64,000 nucleotides of DNA from Lytechinus variegatus (GCF_018143015.1 NC_054741.1:59022197-59086196), one strand, 5' to 3'; positions 13,335 to 24,456 are shown, numbered from the stretch's first letter. Program-made: numbers and translations. Notes: generated by a model not told the origin, from the letters alone.

Positions 13335-14554
13335 TTGTTCTCTGAAACATCACTTATTGTATATACTGCATCTGAAAAAAATGAAAATATCTTCATCATC
13401 ATGATTATGATCAAATCCGAGGTGCAGTTATTTATGTAGATTCTTTCAGTTTCTGTAAAACGTTATAGAGATAAGGGCGAGGAAGTGGCCACCAAACAAC
13501 AAAGTATAAAGCTCTATCTACATTAGATGTAGACTGAGTCTGGACTTGAGATTATTTAAAACATAAATCCCCAGTAATCTTCAGTTTAACTAACTAAGGA
13601 CTCAACTTATTTGCCCACACAGGTTGGCCACTAACTTTACCAAATTAATTCATGATCTCAGCATTCATATTGTTATTTATAGACCCCCCCCCCGGGTGGG
13701 GGGGGTATCTTTCCATTACATATTTTTTAAAGTATGTAATTACATGATGAGTTCACTATAGCAAAGCAGATAATAAAATCTATGTATTCATTTGTGATTT
13801 TTTTATGGAAATTTATTGCAAATACTATTCATATGGCCTGGGAACTTGTGAAGACAAGTTAGAACTTAACGAGTATGAGTTAACACAATGGCAATGCATG
13901 TAAATTAGACTAGATCTAGCTAGGCTAGGCCTAAACTTTTGCACCTATATACGATTATTTCACCAAATCCTCAGCCTTCATTAAATCTATTTAGTCTTGA
14001 TAAATGTTATAAAATATTCTAACCCTCATGGTTTGACTGAATTTACATTCAAGTTCGATTGAGTGATAAAGTACACGCAATACTCAGTTCAATTTTCACT
14101 GACACGAAAATAAATATGTGGGGCAATGTATGTAGAGATAGGACGTTATTTTAAGGATTTTTGCTATCAGAGACGTTTAAAAAGGGTTGAAATCACTCGA
14201 AATGACTTTAAAGGCTGCATTACATTTATTTCCTTTCCTACATTTACAAAAAACTCACCATTTCATGGTCTTCGGCTGTTCCAAACTGTAAATATTTGCC
14301 TTCCGTCACTTCGTGAAAAAACTCTTGAGTGCAAAGCGTATTCGTTTGTTTTCACGTAATTATGACGGCTGCTTATCCGTCACTTCGTGAAAACAAGAAA
14401 TCCTTTTACCCGGTATTTTATTGAATGTCATGTCGTCATAGCAACGTAATTAGACATTATTGTGATCTGAAACTTTTTGAGGTTCAAGATATAAGTCATA
14501 GATGTCCAAAAATGCAAAAAACTCAAAATTGAAAAAAGTGAAAATTTTCCTCTT

Positions 14555-14585
14555 ATCCGTCACTTCGTGAAAACAGGGACGAATT
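14555..14585 (-). repeat. Right terminal inverted repeat (31 bp)
   Basis: This is an exact reverse complement of 9048-9078. Inward copies of the same core lie at about 14304 and 14380. Confidence 0.85.
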
Positions 14586-15539
14586 GTGACAACGGCAGCA
14601 AAACCCCCGACAAGACCATCCTGTCTTATCAAAATCAGGATGGGGCGAACTCATGGTCGCAATTACAGAATTGCGGCATTATAACGTTAGTAGACAACAA
14701 GACCCTTTTCCTTCAAAGGGGCAAATCAAAAGCTTGTAACTAACATTTTTGATGAGTAGATAACAAAATGAGGAAATGATTAATTTGATGAAAAAATAAA
14801 CGGATTAATAAATTGATTAATACCTACGTATTAAAATGAATAACAATGGATGAAACAATGAGTAATTGAATGGACAGTTAAAGAAAATAAAGTAGTCAAA
14901 ACAGGATTAGGTAGTAAATAAAAGAAGAAAAGACGTGTAAATAACGTAAACACAAAGCTTCGTGATCGAGTACATCGATGCGAGCAAAAGCTAGGCTCAC
15001 TGCGCTGCACTCAGCGCAGTGCCCACTGGCTTTTTGTTTACAAACATCGGGAATTGTGATGTCATATCAATGTGCGCGCACGCGACTACTTCGAGACCAT
15101 AGAGATGTATATTATTGACGTCATGCCACCAAGCCGATGAAAAGTTTGTTAAACCTTTGTTATAAGCTATAGTTACAGTCTACCTTCACGCGTATTTTGA
15201 CGTCACCTGATGAAAAGTTTACTGACCTTTTGTTTGTTACAAACAACTGTTGAAAGCTACGTTGACGTCACACACAACACACACCCACGCGCATGATTTG
15301 ACGGCACGCGTGCAAATTTGCATAAATAATGTGGAAATCGATATGCATATCGATCGAGCGCGCTAGCTCGATGTTCATTCGGTTTTGGACATTTTGGATA
15401 AAATAGTGTGCACGAAGGTTCTTCTGCAACTGAGTGAAAGTAGGCCTGCACTAACCCAATCAAGTCTAGATCTACGCTAAAATAAACTAGAGATTCGACT
15501 TACACCCGTTTAAGTTCAGAATATATTGTCTTGATAAAG
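14586..15539. other. Non-coding DNA, mixed composition
   Basis: GC content rises after about 14990. A perfect 10-bp inverted repeat with a 4-nt loop (CACTGCGCTG / CAGCGCAGTG) lies at 14998-15021. Short open frames on the minus strand (for example 15257-15463) have no recognisable similarity. The region may be upstream sequence for the exon proposed at 15540-15716. Confidence 0.35.
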
Positions 15540-15716
15540 ATTTTCACCCCTTTGTCTTGAAGCCAGGCAACAAAGGACGTCTTGCGTTTCAACAACGATA
15601 ACGTCAACGACGGTCGACGTCAACGGAACTTAACCTTGGCTTGGCCTTGGGCCTAGTAGAGATACGGTGTCGGTGATCAGCTCCTCTGCCTCTGAATTTT
15701 CGAATTGTGATTGAGA
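15540..15716 (+). other. Candidate non-coding first exon of the LC8 gene, ending at a donor site
   Basis: A CpG- and GTCGAC-containing stretch of raised GC ends at GATTGAGAT|GTGAGTAGC, with the donor GT at 15717. No long open frame is present. It lies 5 kb upstream of the LC8 coding exon, on the same strand, and that exon starts with a 5' UTR splice acceptor. Assigning it to LC8 is inference from position and strand only. Transcript data would decide. Confidence 0.3.
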
Positions 15717-15769
15717 TGTGAGTAGCTAGTTAGGCATAGCCTTAAGTTCTGGAGGTCTAAGTTCTAAGA

Positions 15770-15944
15770 AAGAAACCTATCTAAAAGACTAAATATAGAT
15801 CTACCGCCTAGACCCGGTAGATCTCTAGCCTAGGCCTAGAACTAGAACTAGAAGTCTAACGCTATACTAGTCTAGTCTAGATCTAGACTGTCTGAAGACG
15901 TGTCGGGGTCCCCCGGGCAAGATCTAGACTAGATCTAGAGTCTG
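15770..15944. repeat. CTAGATCTAGA-rich low-complexity stretch
   Basis: The stretch is crowded with CTAG and AGATCTAGAC motifs, many overlapping and palindromic. Similar motif-rich DNA lies at 17330-17800. It is probably a degenerate simple repeat. No gene was found. Confidence 0.55.
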
Positions 15945-17251
15945 GGCAAGTCCAAGAATTCGCGCGCGTTACGTATGGGACATTTCAGAGGCTTTAATGA
16001 CCTGAAAAATAGTGTTAAATGACTTTGATTAGATTGAATACCCTCATGATGTTAGACATCTAGCAGAAGAATAATCATGCAAAAAATGGTGACATATGAC
16101 TTCGACCTTGACCTTTTAGTTTTAGAGGGAAAAGATGTGCCGTTACGTATGGGACGCAGAAAAAAGACAATTTTTCAAACATTTTTTTTCAAGTTGAGAA
16201 TTCTCTAAAAGTATTTCATTTGACAACTTGTAACTTAGTGTGATAGAAGTCACAATACTATAGTATATCTAAGGCAAGTTTCATGTCATATGCCAAATAC
16301 TTCTAATTACAGACTCTAATTAAACAAATTAATGACATGTTACGTATGGGACAGTTACGTATGGGACATTTTGTCCCCATGGAGAACGTCCACAATTTTC
16401 CCTATAATTCAAATAATTGAAATAATTAAAAATATAGAAATAAAAGAGTGTCATTCTTTTACAATGTTCTATTGAGACATATTTGAAATGAATGAAAAGG
16501 AAATTGGTCATTTCAACATTTTTTTTCTTGCTTTTCATGGTTTCATGAATTTCTTATGTATTTCTATTGTTTTTTATTTTTTTCATATTTTTCAATTTTC
16601 ACAATTTTTTTGCTTCAATAGTTTTCATTAATCAGTATTCATAACAAATTAGTCTTTAAAAACCAAAGAAAAGGTAAATAATCACTTTGTACACAAATCT
16701 CCCAATTGACATTTTGTGTAAATGTCCCATACGTAACAATTTTTTAATTAACTCTTAATTAAAAAGTAAACTCTATTTTTGAAACTTTTTGTGGTATAAA
16801 CATTTTCATACTCAATAAATTAGAACTTCCCAGAGATGCAACAATTCAAGTATTGTATTATGAGAAATAACTTAAAAAAAAATCCTCAAAATGTTACGTA
16901 TGGGACATTCCATCCTTGGACAAGACCTAATTTGCATAATTAATTAGATGACACCACTTTTTTCCCCTCAAAAGTAGTAAGATGTTAGGGGGTCCATGTC
17001 CCACCTATGATTAAATCTCAGAAGTTTCGTTTTTATTTTCTATGAGTTTTTATAATTGTCCCATACGTAACGCCCATTTTAACAATTATGCAAATTAGGT
17101 GCCCCAAATTAGCATAAATATACATATTATCAAATTTTTCTTAATGAAATTTGAAAATTCAACATTTGGGCTTTCTTACCCCACCAAAGATAACTTCTTA
17201 AATTAAAGACGAAATTTTGCCTTCTGGGGTGACCATTTCTTGGACTTGCCC
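15945..17251. mobile_element. 1.3-kb TIR element with seven internal GTTACGTATGGGACA motifs
   Basis: The ends are exact inverted repeats: GGGCAAGTCCAAGAA at 15945-15959 and TTCTTGGACTTGCCC at 17237-17251. Both are flanked by GTCT, a likely 4-bp target duplication. Inside, the 15-mer GTTACGTATGGGACA (last base once changed) occurs forward at 15968, 16142, 16339, 16354 and 16893, and inverted at 16723 and 17057. The copies at 16339 and 16354 are back to back. The interior is AT-rich with no coding frame. It is a non-autonomous DNA transposon of unknown superfamily. Confidence 0.8.
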
Positions 17252-17392
17252 GTCTACATTATGTCATAATTTATAAAGGTTTCTTCTTAAAATCTTAGAA
17301 CTTAGATCTTTCTAAAAATTCTACTACCGGTAGGCCTACCGGTAATTATTAGTAGGCCTAGCCTAGGACCTACGTCACCTAGTCCAGGACCA

Positions 17393-17542
17393 GGGGCCCG
17401 TTGCATAAAACTTTTTACATGAGAAAACTCAGGTTGTTTTTACCCGAGTTTTTTTCGCTGTGTTAAAGTCAATGGCAGAAATCAGACTAACCTTAGTTTT
17501 CAGTTTTCTCAGGTAAAGTTTTAGGCCTATGCAACAGGCCCC
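17393..17542. mobile_element. MITE of the GGGGCCCGTTGCA family
   Basis: The left end GGGGCCCGTTGCATAAAACT and the right end (reverse complement GGGGCCTGTTGCATA) form imperfect inverted repeats. They extend inward through AAAACTTTTTAC and AAAACTTTACC. The element is about 150 bp and non-coding. A perfect-TIR relative lies at 47588-47738 and a one-sided relative near 23941. Confidence 0.75.
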
Positions 17543-19460
17543 ATAACTAGATTCCTAGACTAATTCAACTTGGATCTAGATCTACCCTAGCGGGGCCTAG
17601 ATCTAAATTTACACAGACAAGAATAAAGATTATTACTTGCCTTGGGCAAGTCGATACCGACCGCCAACACCTTAGTCCCCTCGTCTAGATCTAGTCTGCA
17701 GGCACATTCACAGACCCTAATGCCTAGATTAACATTTCAGTGGAATAATTAATATATTCTAAAGAGCTATACGGTAGGCCTAGTATAGTCTTTAGGATGG
17801 GGGGTCGGGTGTCCGGACACTTTATATTTTTGAAGCCTCCTTTTTCGTCTTTGGATTACACTAAAAATATGAATTCAATACTTGTAATCATCTTCTATTA
17901 ATTATGTTCTTTATAATATTTCCTAACATTTTGTACTAAAAATTTATGAAAATTCGTTGGTAAATCTTTCTAAATGATTTTCTAAAATTGATCGTCCAGA
18001 CACACAGACACAACAACTGGGTATATAGATCTATCTAACAATGCAAAAGAGGATGACACTTTTTGCATATCTCTGTCAGGTCGAAACCTTCAATTTTCCT
18101 CCAAGAAATTATGTTGAAAACTATGCATAAGAAAGTTAATTAATGTATTACGGTACATGAATTAACTTACAAGTATGAATAAATTACCGCTAAATGAGCA
18201 GTACCGGTAATTTATACATTACGGTACTTGTAAATCAGCATTTTAATGGATTTCATTGTAAACAATCCCATAGGGCACATCCGACCCTGCGGCCCATGCC
18301 CCCCCCCCCCCGAGAGACAGGAGAAATATTTGTAAGGGAAATATATGTCGTTCATACTCAAGCGAGGACCCTATTTTCTTTTTCTTTTTGGCATTTGCTT
18401 TTCAAATATTTCGTGGAACGAAATGGCATCTACTTTGCTCACACATAGGTCGTGGGGTAGACTGGGCAGGACACAATTTGTCCATGTATCGGAAACGGTT
18501 GTCATGGTAATGGCGTCAGGGTTGGGGTATCTTCAGTGATAGTTATATATATTTTTTTTAATTGCCAATTTTTCCTGACATACATCATATTTTATTGAGG
18601 GCTTCTTAATTTCTTTCTCTACAAAATTCTCCTCTTGGATAATCCTGGATCCGCCCCTAATCATATACGGTATTGAAGTATTGAAAATCACAACTTGATG
18701 CCAAAACATGTTAATTTATGTAATTGAGTAGCAGTATAGAATAACCAGGTATCACAATGCATCAAGAAGAGCAAAACATTTTGCATGCTTTTGTCAGGTC
18801 AATAACTTCATTTTCTTCACAGACTATTGAAAAACGAATTCCCGTGTAAAAATATGTGAATTTATCTAAATGAGCAGATAATCAACATGTATATTATTGT
18901 GAATTTCACTGATATGCAATCTATGAAACAATTTAAGCTTTCTAGGACGAGGTTTAAGAGGTTATCTTCTCAAACCATGCATGATCAGGAAACTAAAAGA
19001 ACTTAAAATGTCCCATGAACAGGATGGGTAGGCGTGAGGAAGAACCCATTTTGATCTCGCTCGTACAGAGTAATTGTCAATCATTTCACCTCTAAATATG
19101 TATCAATTAATGTCCTTTCAAATGGGAACAGGTTATACAAGTCATTACCATATTTTTACGTAGAAGCAGATACTTGTACCAGAATACCTTTTATCACCTT
19201 GATGATGTTGTTGAGAATGATTGCGATGCACTTAATACTTCATTCAATGTGCGTTGTTGAAACATATGACAACACAATCCTCATACATACCATGATTTGC
19301 ATGTACATGTGTATGAAATCTTGCTAAAATTTGCCTAAATTGAAATTCACAGTCGAGTCCCAATCCCAGTCTTATCCTAACAAAATACAACTCATATTGG
19401 CTAAATATTAAGGCTACAAGACCTACATGTATAGAACCACAGCAAAAATTCACGGACATA
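17543..19460. other. Intergenic or intronic DNA, no gene seen
   Basis: CTAGATCT-rich stretches lie before 17800, a 10-C run lies at about 18301, and the rest is AT-rich DNA. If the first exon at 15.7 kb belongs to LC8, this is intron. Confidence 0.4.
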
Positions 19461-19531
19461 AAAAACAAAGTTAGAAATATCTTTGATTCTCATTTTCCCC
19501 ATCTCTCTCTCTTTAATTAGTGTCTACGGCC
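19461..19531 (+). repeat. Left copy of a duplicated splice-acceptor segment flanking an inserted element
   Basis: About 70 bases, including TTTGATTCTCATTTTCC, a CT-rich tract, TTTAATTAG and TGTCTACGGCC, match 20714-20780 with a few differences. The right copy is the natural acceptor region of the LC8 coding exon. This copy lies on the other side of the inserted repeat element at 19543-20717. Confidence 0.85.
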
Positions 19532-19542
19532 TTTAAAAAAAG

Positions 19543-20717
19543 ACAAGTGGAATGCCTCTGGCGGTCTCACCTGCATCACGCGATTCAATAAAGCAGCAGC
19601 ACTGACTTTGAAAACTACTATAAAATAATTATTCACAAAAACACCAATCATATAATGATAAATAAATTACTATGTTCATTGACATTTGACCTTGATCATG
19701 TGACCTAAAACTTGTCAGCGATACTTGATTACCCCTATATCCACAATTTATGCACTATATGTATAAACTTTGTAAGTTATGACAATAATCTAATAATTAC
19801 CTCTGAAATGGCCAAAGTTCAATGACCTTAAATGACCTTTGACATAGATCATGTGACCTGAAACTCGCACAGGAATTTTAGTGATTCTTGATTACTCTTA
19901 TATCCAAGTTTCATGACTCAGATCCATAAGCTTTCAAAGTTATGATGGTATTTCAACAGATACCCCCATTATGGCTAAACTTCATTAACCTTTAACCTTG
20001 GTCATGTGACCTGAAGTGCGCACAGGATGTTCAGTGATACTTAATTACTCTTATGTCCAAGTTTAATGAACTAGGCAAATATACTTTCAAAGTTATGATG
20101 GTAATTCAACAAATACCCCCAATTTGGACAAAGTTCATTTATCCTAAATGACCTTTGACCTTCATCATGTGATCTGAAACTTGCACAGGATGTTCAGTTA
20201 TACTTGATTACTGTTATGTCCAAGTTTCATGAATAAGATTCATAAACTTTTAAAGTTATGATGGTAATTCAACAGATTTGGCCAAAGTTCATTGACCCTA
20301 TCACCTTGACCTTGGTCATGTGACATGAAACCCATGCAGGATAATTAGTAATACTTGATTTATCTTTTGTCCAAGTTTCATGAACTAGGTCCATATATTT
20401 TTTTAAGTTATGAAGACATTTCAAAAGCTTAACCTTCGGTTAAGATTTTGATGTTGATTCCCCAACATGGTCTAAGTTCATTGACCCTAAATGACCTTTT
20501 ACCTGGTCATGTGACTCAAAACTCAGGCAGGATGTTCAGTAATACGTGATTAATCTTATGGCCAAGTTTCATGAACTATATACTTTCTAAGTTTTGCTGT
20601 CATTTCAAAAACTTAATCTTCGGTTAAGATTTGGTGTTGACGCCGCCGCCGTCGGAAAAGCGGCGCCTATATTCTCACTCTGCTATAGTCTCACTCTGCT
20701 ATGCAGGTGAGACAAAA
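19543..20717 (-). mobile_element. AGGTCA-repeat element, copy 1
   Basis: It starts ACAAGTGGAATGCCTCTGGC followed by GTCTCACCTGCATCACGCG and ends GCGGCGCCTATA...GCAGGTGAGACAAAAA. The same ends in reverse orientation bound copies at 29657-30752 and 40349-41392. The body holds about six tandem units of roughly 155 bp, each with CATGTGACC, TGACCTTTGACC-like sites, AAGTTATGATGGTAATTCAAC and TTCATGAA. GTCTCACCTGC near one end and GCAGGTGAGAC at the other form short inverted termini. It is non-coding and sits just upstream of the LC8 coding exon. Confidence 0.85.
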
Positions 20718-20780
20718 AAGAAATCAGAAATATCATCTTTGATTCTCATTTTCCCTCTCTTTTAATTAGTGTCTACGGCC
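20714..20780 (+). repeat. Right copy of the duplicated segment; LC8 5' UTR acceptor
   Basis: The pyrimidine tract TTTTCCCTCTCTTTTAATTAG ends at an AG at 20768-20769 and precedes the LC8 start codon by 30 nt. It matches 19461-19531. Two near-identical acceptors therefore lie about 1.25 kb apart. Confidence 0.8.
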
Positions 20781-20799
20781 AACTTGGTAACAAGTCATC

Positions 20800-21069
20800 A
20801 TGTCTGAACGAAAAGCCGTGATCAAGAATGCTGATATGCCTGAGGACATGCAACAGGACGCAGTGGACTGCGCTACCCAAGCTCTCGAGAAGTTCAACAT
20901 CGAGAAGGACATCGCAGCCTACATCAAGAAGGAGTTCGACAAGAAATACAACCCAACCTGGCATTGCATTGTGGGTCGCAACTTTGGCAGCTACGTCACG
21001 CACGAGACAAAGCATTTCATCTACTTCTATCTGGGACAAGTCGCTGTGCTTCTTTTCAAATCTGGATGA
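20800..21069 (+). CDS. DYNLL1: Cytoplasmic dynein light chain LC8
   Basis: A complete 89-codon frame begins [19 protein letters not shown] and ends [11 protein letters not shown]. It matches the LC8/DYNLL family along its whole length, which is the family's normal size. Conserved blocks seen are [38 protein letters not shown] and [14 protein letters not shown], the last forming the strand that binds partner peptides. LC8 is a small homodimer that serves as a light chain of cytoplasmic dynein and as a general dimerisation hub for short linear motifs. The coding region has no intron here, whereas vertebrate DYNLL genes have one within the coding sequence. A plausible acceptor at 20769 implies a spliced 5' UTR, and no poly(A) tract follows, so a recent processed copy is not favoured. 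DYNLL1 and DYNLL2 cannot be told apart at this distance. Confidence 0.95.
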   Translation: MSERKAVIKNADMPEDMQQDAVDCATQALEKFNIEKDIAAYIKKEFDKKYNPTWHCIVGRNFGSYVTHETKHFIYFYLGQVAVLLFKSG

Positions 21070-21432
21070 TGGAAAGTTACAATGAAGAAATTTTGATGTT
21101 TTAAACGTTAAATCATCTTTCGTGATGACGTAAAGAATGAATGAAAATAGCGTTCTTAGAAGTTACTTGTTTTATTCGTGAGTTGAGTTTTAAGGTAATC
21201 TTTTGTTTGTTTTTGATGTGAGATAACTTATGTGGATCTCTAGAGCAGAATATGATGAAGATTTGATAAAAAACATCTCACTTGACCGCTCAATATGGAA
21301 TGTTTATATCTCTATTTCAAAGTGATGCAGTATGTTTTGATTAATCATTTGCACGTTGCATATTAATTTGTATATGAACCAATATTCAGCCTATATCCAA
21401 CTAAATTAAGTTTCTTGTGTTTTTGACACACA

Positions 21433-21438
21433 AATAAA
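21433..21438 (+). terminator. Candidate polyadenylation signal of the LC8 gene
   Basis: AATAAA lies about 365 nt after the LC8 stop codon, in AT-rich 3' sequence on the coding strand. It is the first clear canonical hexamer downstream. Confidence 0.5.
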
Positions 21439-21439
21439 T

Positions 21440-23022
21440 TACGCATGATTCTACATCCCATATTTTCTTTCATTCACATCATCTTATTTCAGGCCCCCCC
21501 CCCAAAAAAAAATGGCTGATATGCGCTCGTTATCCCGAAGATTCCTTATTCCGAACATTCCAAATTGTTTAACAAGCTGTTTGTTAATCTGGAAAAAAAA
21601 ACAGTTTGTTAATCCGAACATGTGGGTTCGAATATTAAGCCTTTGGAATATCGAGCTGTAACACTTTTTAAAACTGTAAATTGCAATAGTCTATAAAGCA
21701 AGTAATGTTACCGGTCGACTTTCATATTAATTTGAAGTCGAAATATCATTCATTGAGTGAAAATAATCATAATATTTAATTCGATTGCAATCAAATCAGT
21801 TATCATTAAATCTGTATGCATCTAAAAAAAAATGAAGTTTGGAAACTATGTATTTTGTTGAAAAGTTACGTTAATATGATTTCGGGAAATTTCACTTTTA
21901 GATTCTATTTGTCGATTACTGCTGGTTCATATATTGATAACGATGATGATGATTACCTATGAAAGTTTTTGTTTCCATTATATAAAATGTAGGAATTTAA
22001 AGATTCCAAATACCACTTTTGTCATGTTTGCGGCTGGAAATATCGGAATTTGTGCATGTTCATTTGATCATTTCACACTCGTGTGACACCTTCATAGTGG
22101 CAAGAACTCCCTGATGGTCTGATATAGATCGTCGCAATGAAAGTAAATTGATACTCACAAAGGTCGAATATATACTTCTAGGAGTTTTATGAAGCCAAAA
22201 TGTTATGCCTACATCCTAAGTTGATGGCAGTGCATGAATACGATTCATTTGGAAATCTAGAAATCTTCGCAGGTTTAGTTGATCATTTCACAAACATACA
22301 TGTGCGTATGTCTACGGAAGTTTTACCATTAATGATACTTGGTTTTGAGCAAGATAAATACATCGATATTCATAAATGCCGAATGTGGTTACTATCAGAT
22401 AGTACTATCTGATAGTAGCTCAATACTGCCCGCCTGCTAGTCACAAACACTATTTATAATTACGTCTCTCATCAATATTAATATCATTAAATGAAATAAT
22501 CGCTATTCCTTATCGAAGAAGAGTGTCGCTAGTCGTAGTACAGAACACGGTTTGTTAATCATAAGGGTTTATATCATAGCGACCCCTTGTCTAAAATTTT
22601 GATTATTGAATTCTGTGAATAATAAACATTTTGATTTCATAAATAGTGATGCCCTTTCTGTTTTATGACGTATGGGGACCTTTTTTGAATAGTGGTCCTT
22701 GAAACACAAGTCATTATGACTAGCGGCTCTTATGAAAATCAGTCATTTTGATCAGCGGAACTGTCCCTATAAAATGTATTTGATGTGCATCAAAAAGGAG
22801 AGCTAAAATGCATCATAGAGGCTTTACAAAAGCAAGGTCCGTGAATCGACTGATAAGCGTTTCGTAAAAAGGAATCGTCAGGTGTGTTTAATCCGTCAGT
22901 TACCGTATATACATGTTGTAGCATTGCTTCTCAGCCAGTCTGTTGATGAACGATCCCCAGATTATATTGGCCCACCGTAAACCTCTAAATCATGGCGATA
23001 TCAACATTCACATTATCAATAC
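21440..23022. other. AT-rich intergenic DNA, no gene seen
   Basis: It holds a C-run/A-run near 21494, a TTCCGAA-type repeat fragment at 21525-21630 and a perfect palindrome at 22390-22417. The open frame at 22200-22412 has no recognisable similarity and ends in the palindrome. Confidence 0.45.
22390..22417. repeat. Perfect 28-bp palindrome
   Basis: The half-site ACTATCAGATAGT is followed directly by its exact reverse complement, with one more matching base on each side and no spacer. Confidence 0.9.
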
Positions 23023-23271
23023 CACGGGCGGATCCGGGATTTTCAGAAGGGGAGGGGTCACGTTTTCCTGAGGAAAAAATTAACAAGAAAAACAAAAGGG
23101 GGTTAAAAAATTATGAATATTTCGTCCACGAAAATATTTTACAAGAAAAAAAAGTCTTCACTTAAAAAAAAGAGGGGGGGGGGGTAGGGCACACTTCTGT
23201 TTTAACGGCATTTGCATTGCAAATTTTAATTGTGCCTCTCAAGGGGGAGGGGTATTCTGGATCCGCCAGTG
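23023..23271. mobile_element. hAT-like MITE of the TGGCGGATCC family, copy 1
   Basis: The left end CACGGGCGGATCCGGG and the right end GGATCCGCCAGTG are inverted repeats. Flanking 8-mers ATCAATAC and ATCAATGC match at 7 of 8 positions, as expected for an 8-bp hAT target duplication. The interior has a G-run and no coding frame. Confidence 0.75.
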
Positions 23272-24263
23272 ATCAATGCAAACGTCTTGCGATCTGACCA
23301 TTACAACACTGCGGTCTGATTGGCTGAAAGTTAGATTGGCCCTCTAATTTGAATGACATGGCCAAGTGAATTATAGTAGACTGTTATATCATTATCGCCC
23401 TTGTGATCAATCCTTGATTGTTCCGGGAGCAATGGAACACACTAGAACTCTGACGTCATATCTCTTCTCATTCAGTTCCAAATCGGATTGCCAGGAGTGC
23501 GGAGTAGACGCTTTTCAAATTGATGTGGTTTTGAGCTGATGTTTGCTTGCACGATAAGGGGGTAAATTCATGTAATAATTGTCTGAAATGTTATATTTGA
23601 TTGTATTCTTATGCGGCAATTTTTTTGCTTGATTTGGTTGAATTTTGGAATTTTTAAATGAAAAATTGTTCAGTTATTTTGCCAAGGTGTGGCGCCATGA
23701 AATAATTAAAATGTGTTTTTCTTATTTACATACATTAATTAAGAGGACTGTGATTATTTTTTATGCATGATGGTGTTTAAGCATGTTAAGACAACATTGT
23801 AAACAATTCGATCAAACAAACAAAATCATTCCCGACCTTAGAAGTCAAAGAATAAAAGACGAGATATCTTTCTAAATTTTAAACGATCATATTGTAGTAT
23901 TGCTTGAGAAAAATATTTATAATAAGATTTTTAAAGATAAGGGGCCCGTTTCATACAATTTTTGACTTGCAACTCTAACAACTCTCATATCTATTGCAAA
24001 TTTTGTTATCGCAGTTGCAATGGCCACTGTGAAATCGCACGATTCAAGCAGCACTCTGAATTAAGTACCCGTGGGAGTCGAATAAATTTGTATTTGTATC
24101 ATTATTTTCTGTAAAAAATAAAGTTTTGAAGTGATAACCTGACCAAGAATTTTTACCATGAGGACAAATAGAACATTAAGAAAATATCAAAAACTCTCGT
24201 TCATAATTTTGGAATCATGACTGACTATTGATGTGATGCGCATTATGATCTTACAGTTACCTT
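23272..24263. other. Intergenic DNA, no gene seen
   Basis: The sequence is AT-rich. A one-sided GGGGCCCGTTTCATA motif near 23941 may be the end of a decayed MITE related to 17393-17542. Confidence 0.4.
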
Positions 24264-24456
24264 CAGGTGCGGATCCAGGATTTTCCAGGGGGAGGGGGGG
24301 GGGGCATTTTCCCGAGGAAAAAAAGGGGTCCTCACTTTCAAAGGGGCGGGGGGGGGGCACAGTTGTGTTTTAACGGCATTTTTACAATACGAATTTTAAT
24401 GGTGCCTCTCAAGGGGGCCCGAGCCGTCTGTGCCCACCCCCGTGGATCCGCCAGGT
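24264..24456. mobile_element. hAT-like MITE of the TGGCGGATCC family, copy 2
   Basis: The ends CAGGTGCGGATCCAGGATTT and GGATCCGCCAGGT are inverted, with two G-runs inside. Flanks GTTACCTT and GTTACCCC agree at 6 of 8 positions. The interior shares CTCAAGGGGG and TTTTAACGGCATTT with copy 1. Confidence 0.7.

Larger units (their letters stand above)
9048..14585. mobile_element. 5.5-kb DNA transposon-like element with perfect 31-bp terminal inverted repeats
   Basis: The left end (9048-9078, beginning AATTCGTCCCTG) and the right end (14555-14585) are exact reverse complements over 31 bases. A core of each end, TTTTCACGAAGTGACGG, recurs subterminally. On the left it is forward near 9318 and 9399 and inverted near 9354. 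On the right it is inverted near 14304 and 14380. This orientation pattern (mostly inward on both sides) suggests one large element rather than two small ones. The interior is strongly AT-rich, and no transposase, helicase or polymerase frame is recognisable. I could not define a target-site duplication; the left flank is a G-run. The inverted repeats are short and no capsid-type gene is seen, so a Polinton is not indicated. The superfamily is unknown. Two separate related MITEs remain possible. Confidence 0.6.

Noticed and set aside
9048-14585. Polinton or other virus-like element
   Set aside because: The inverted repeats are only 31 bp and no polymerase, integrase or capsid-type frame is seen.
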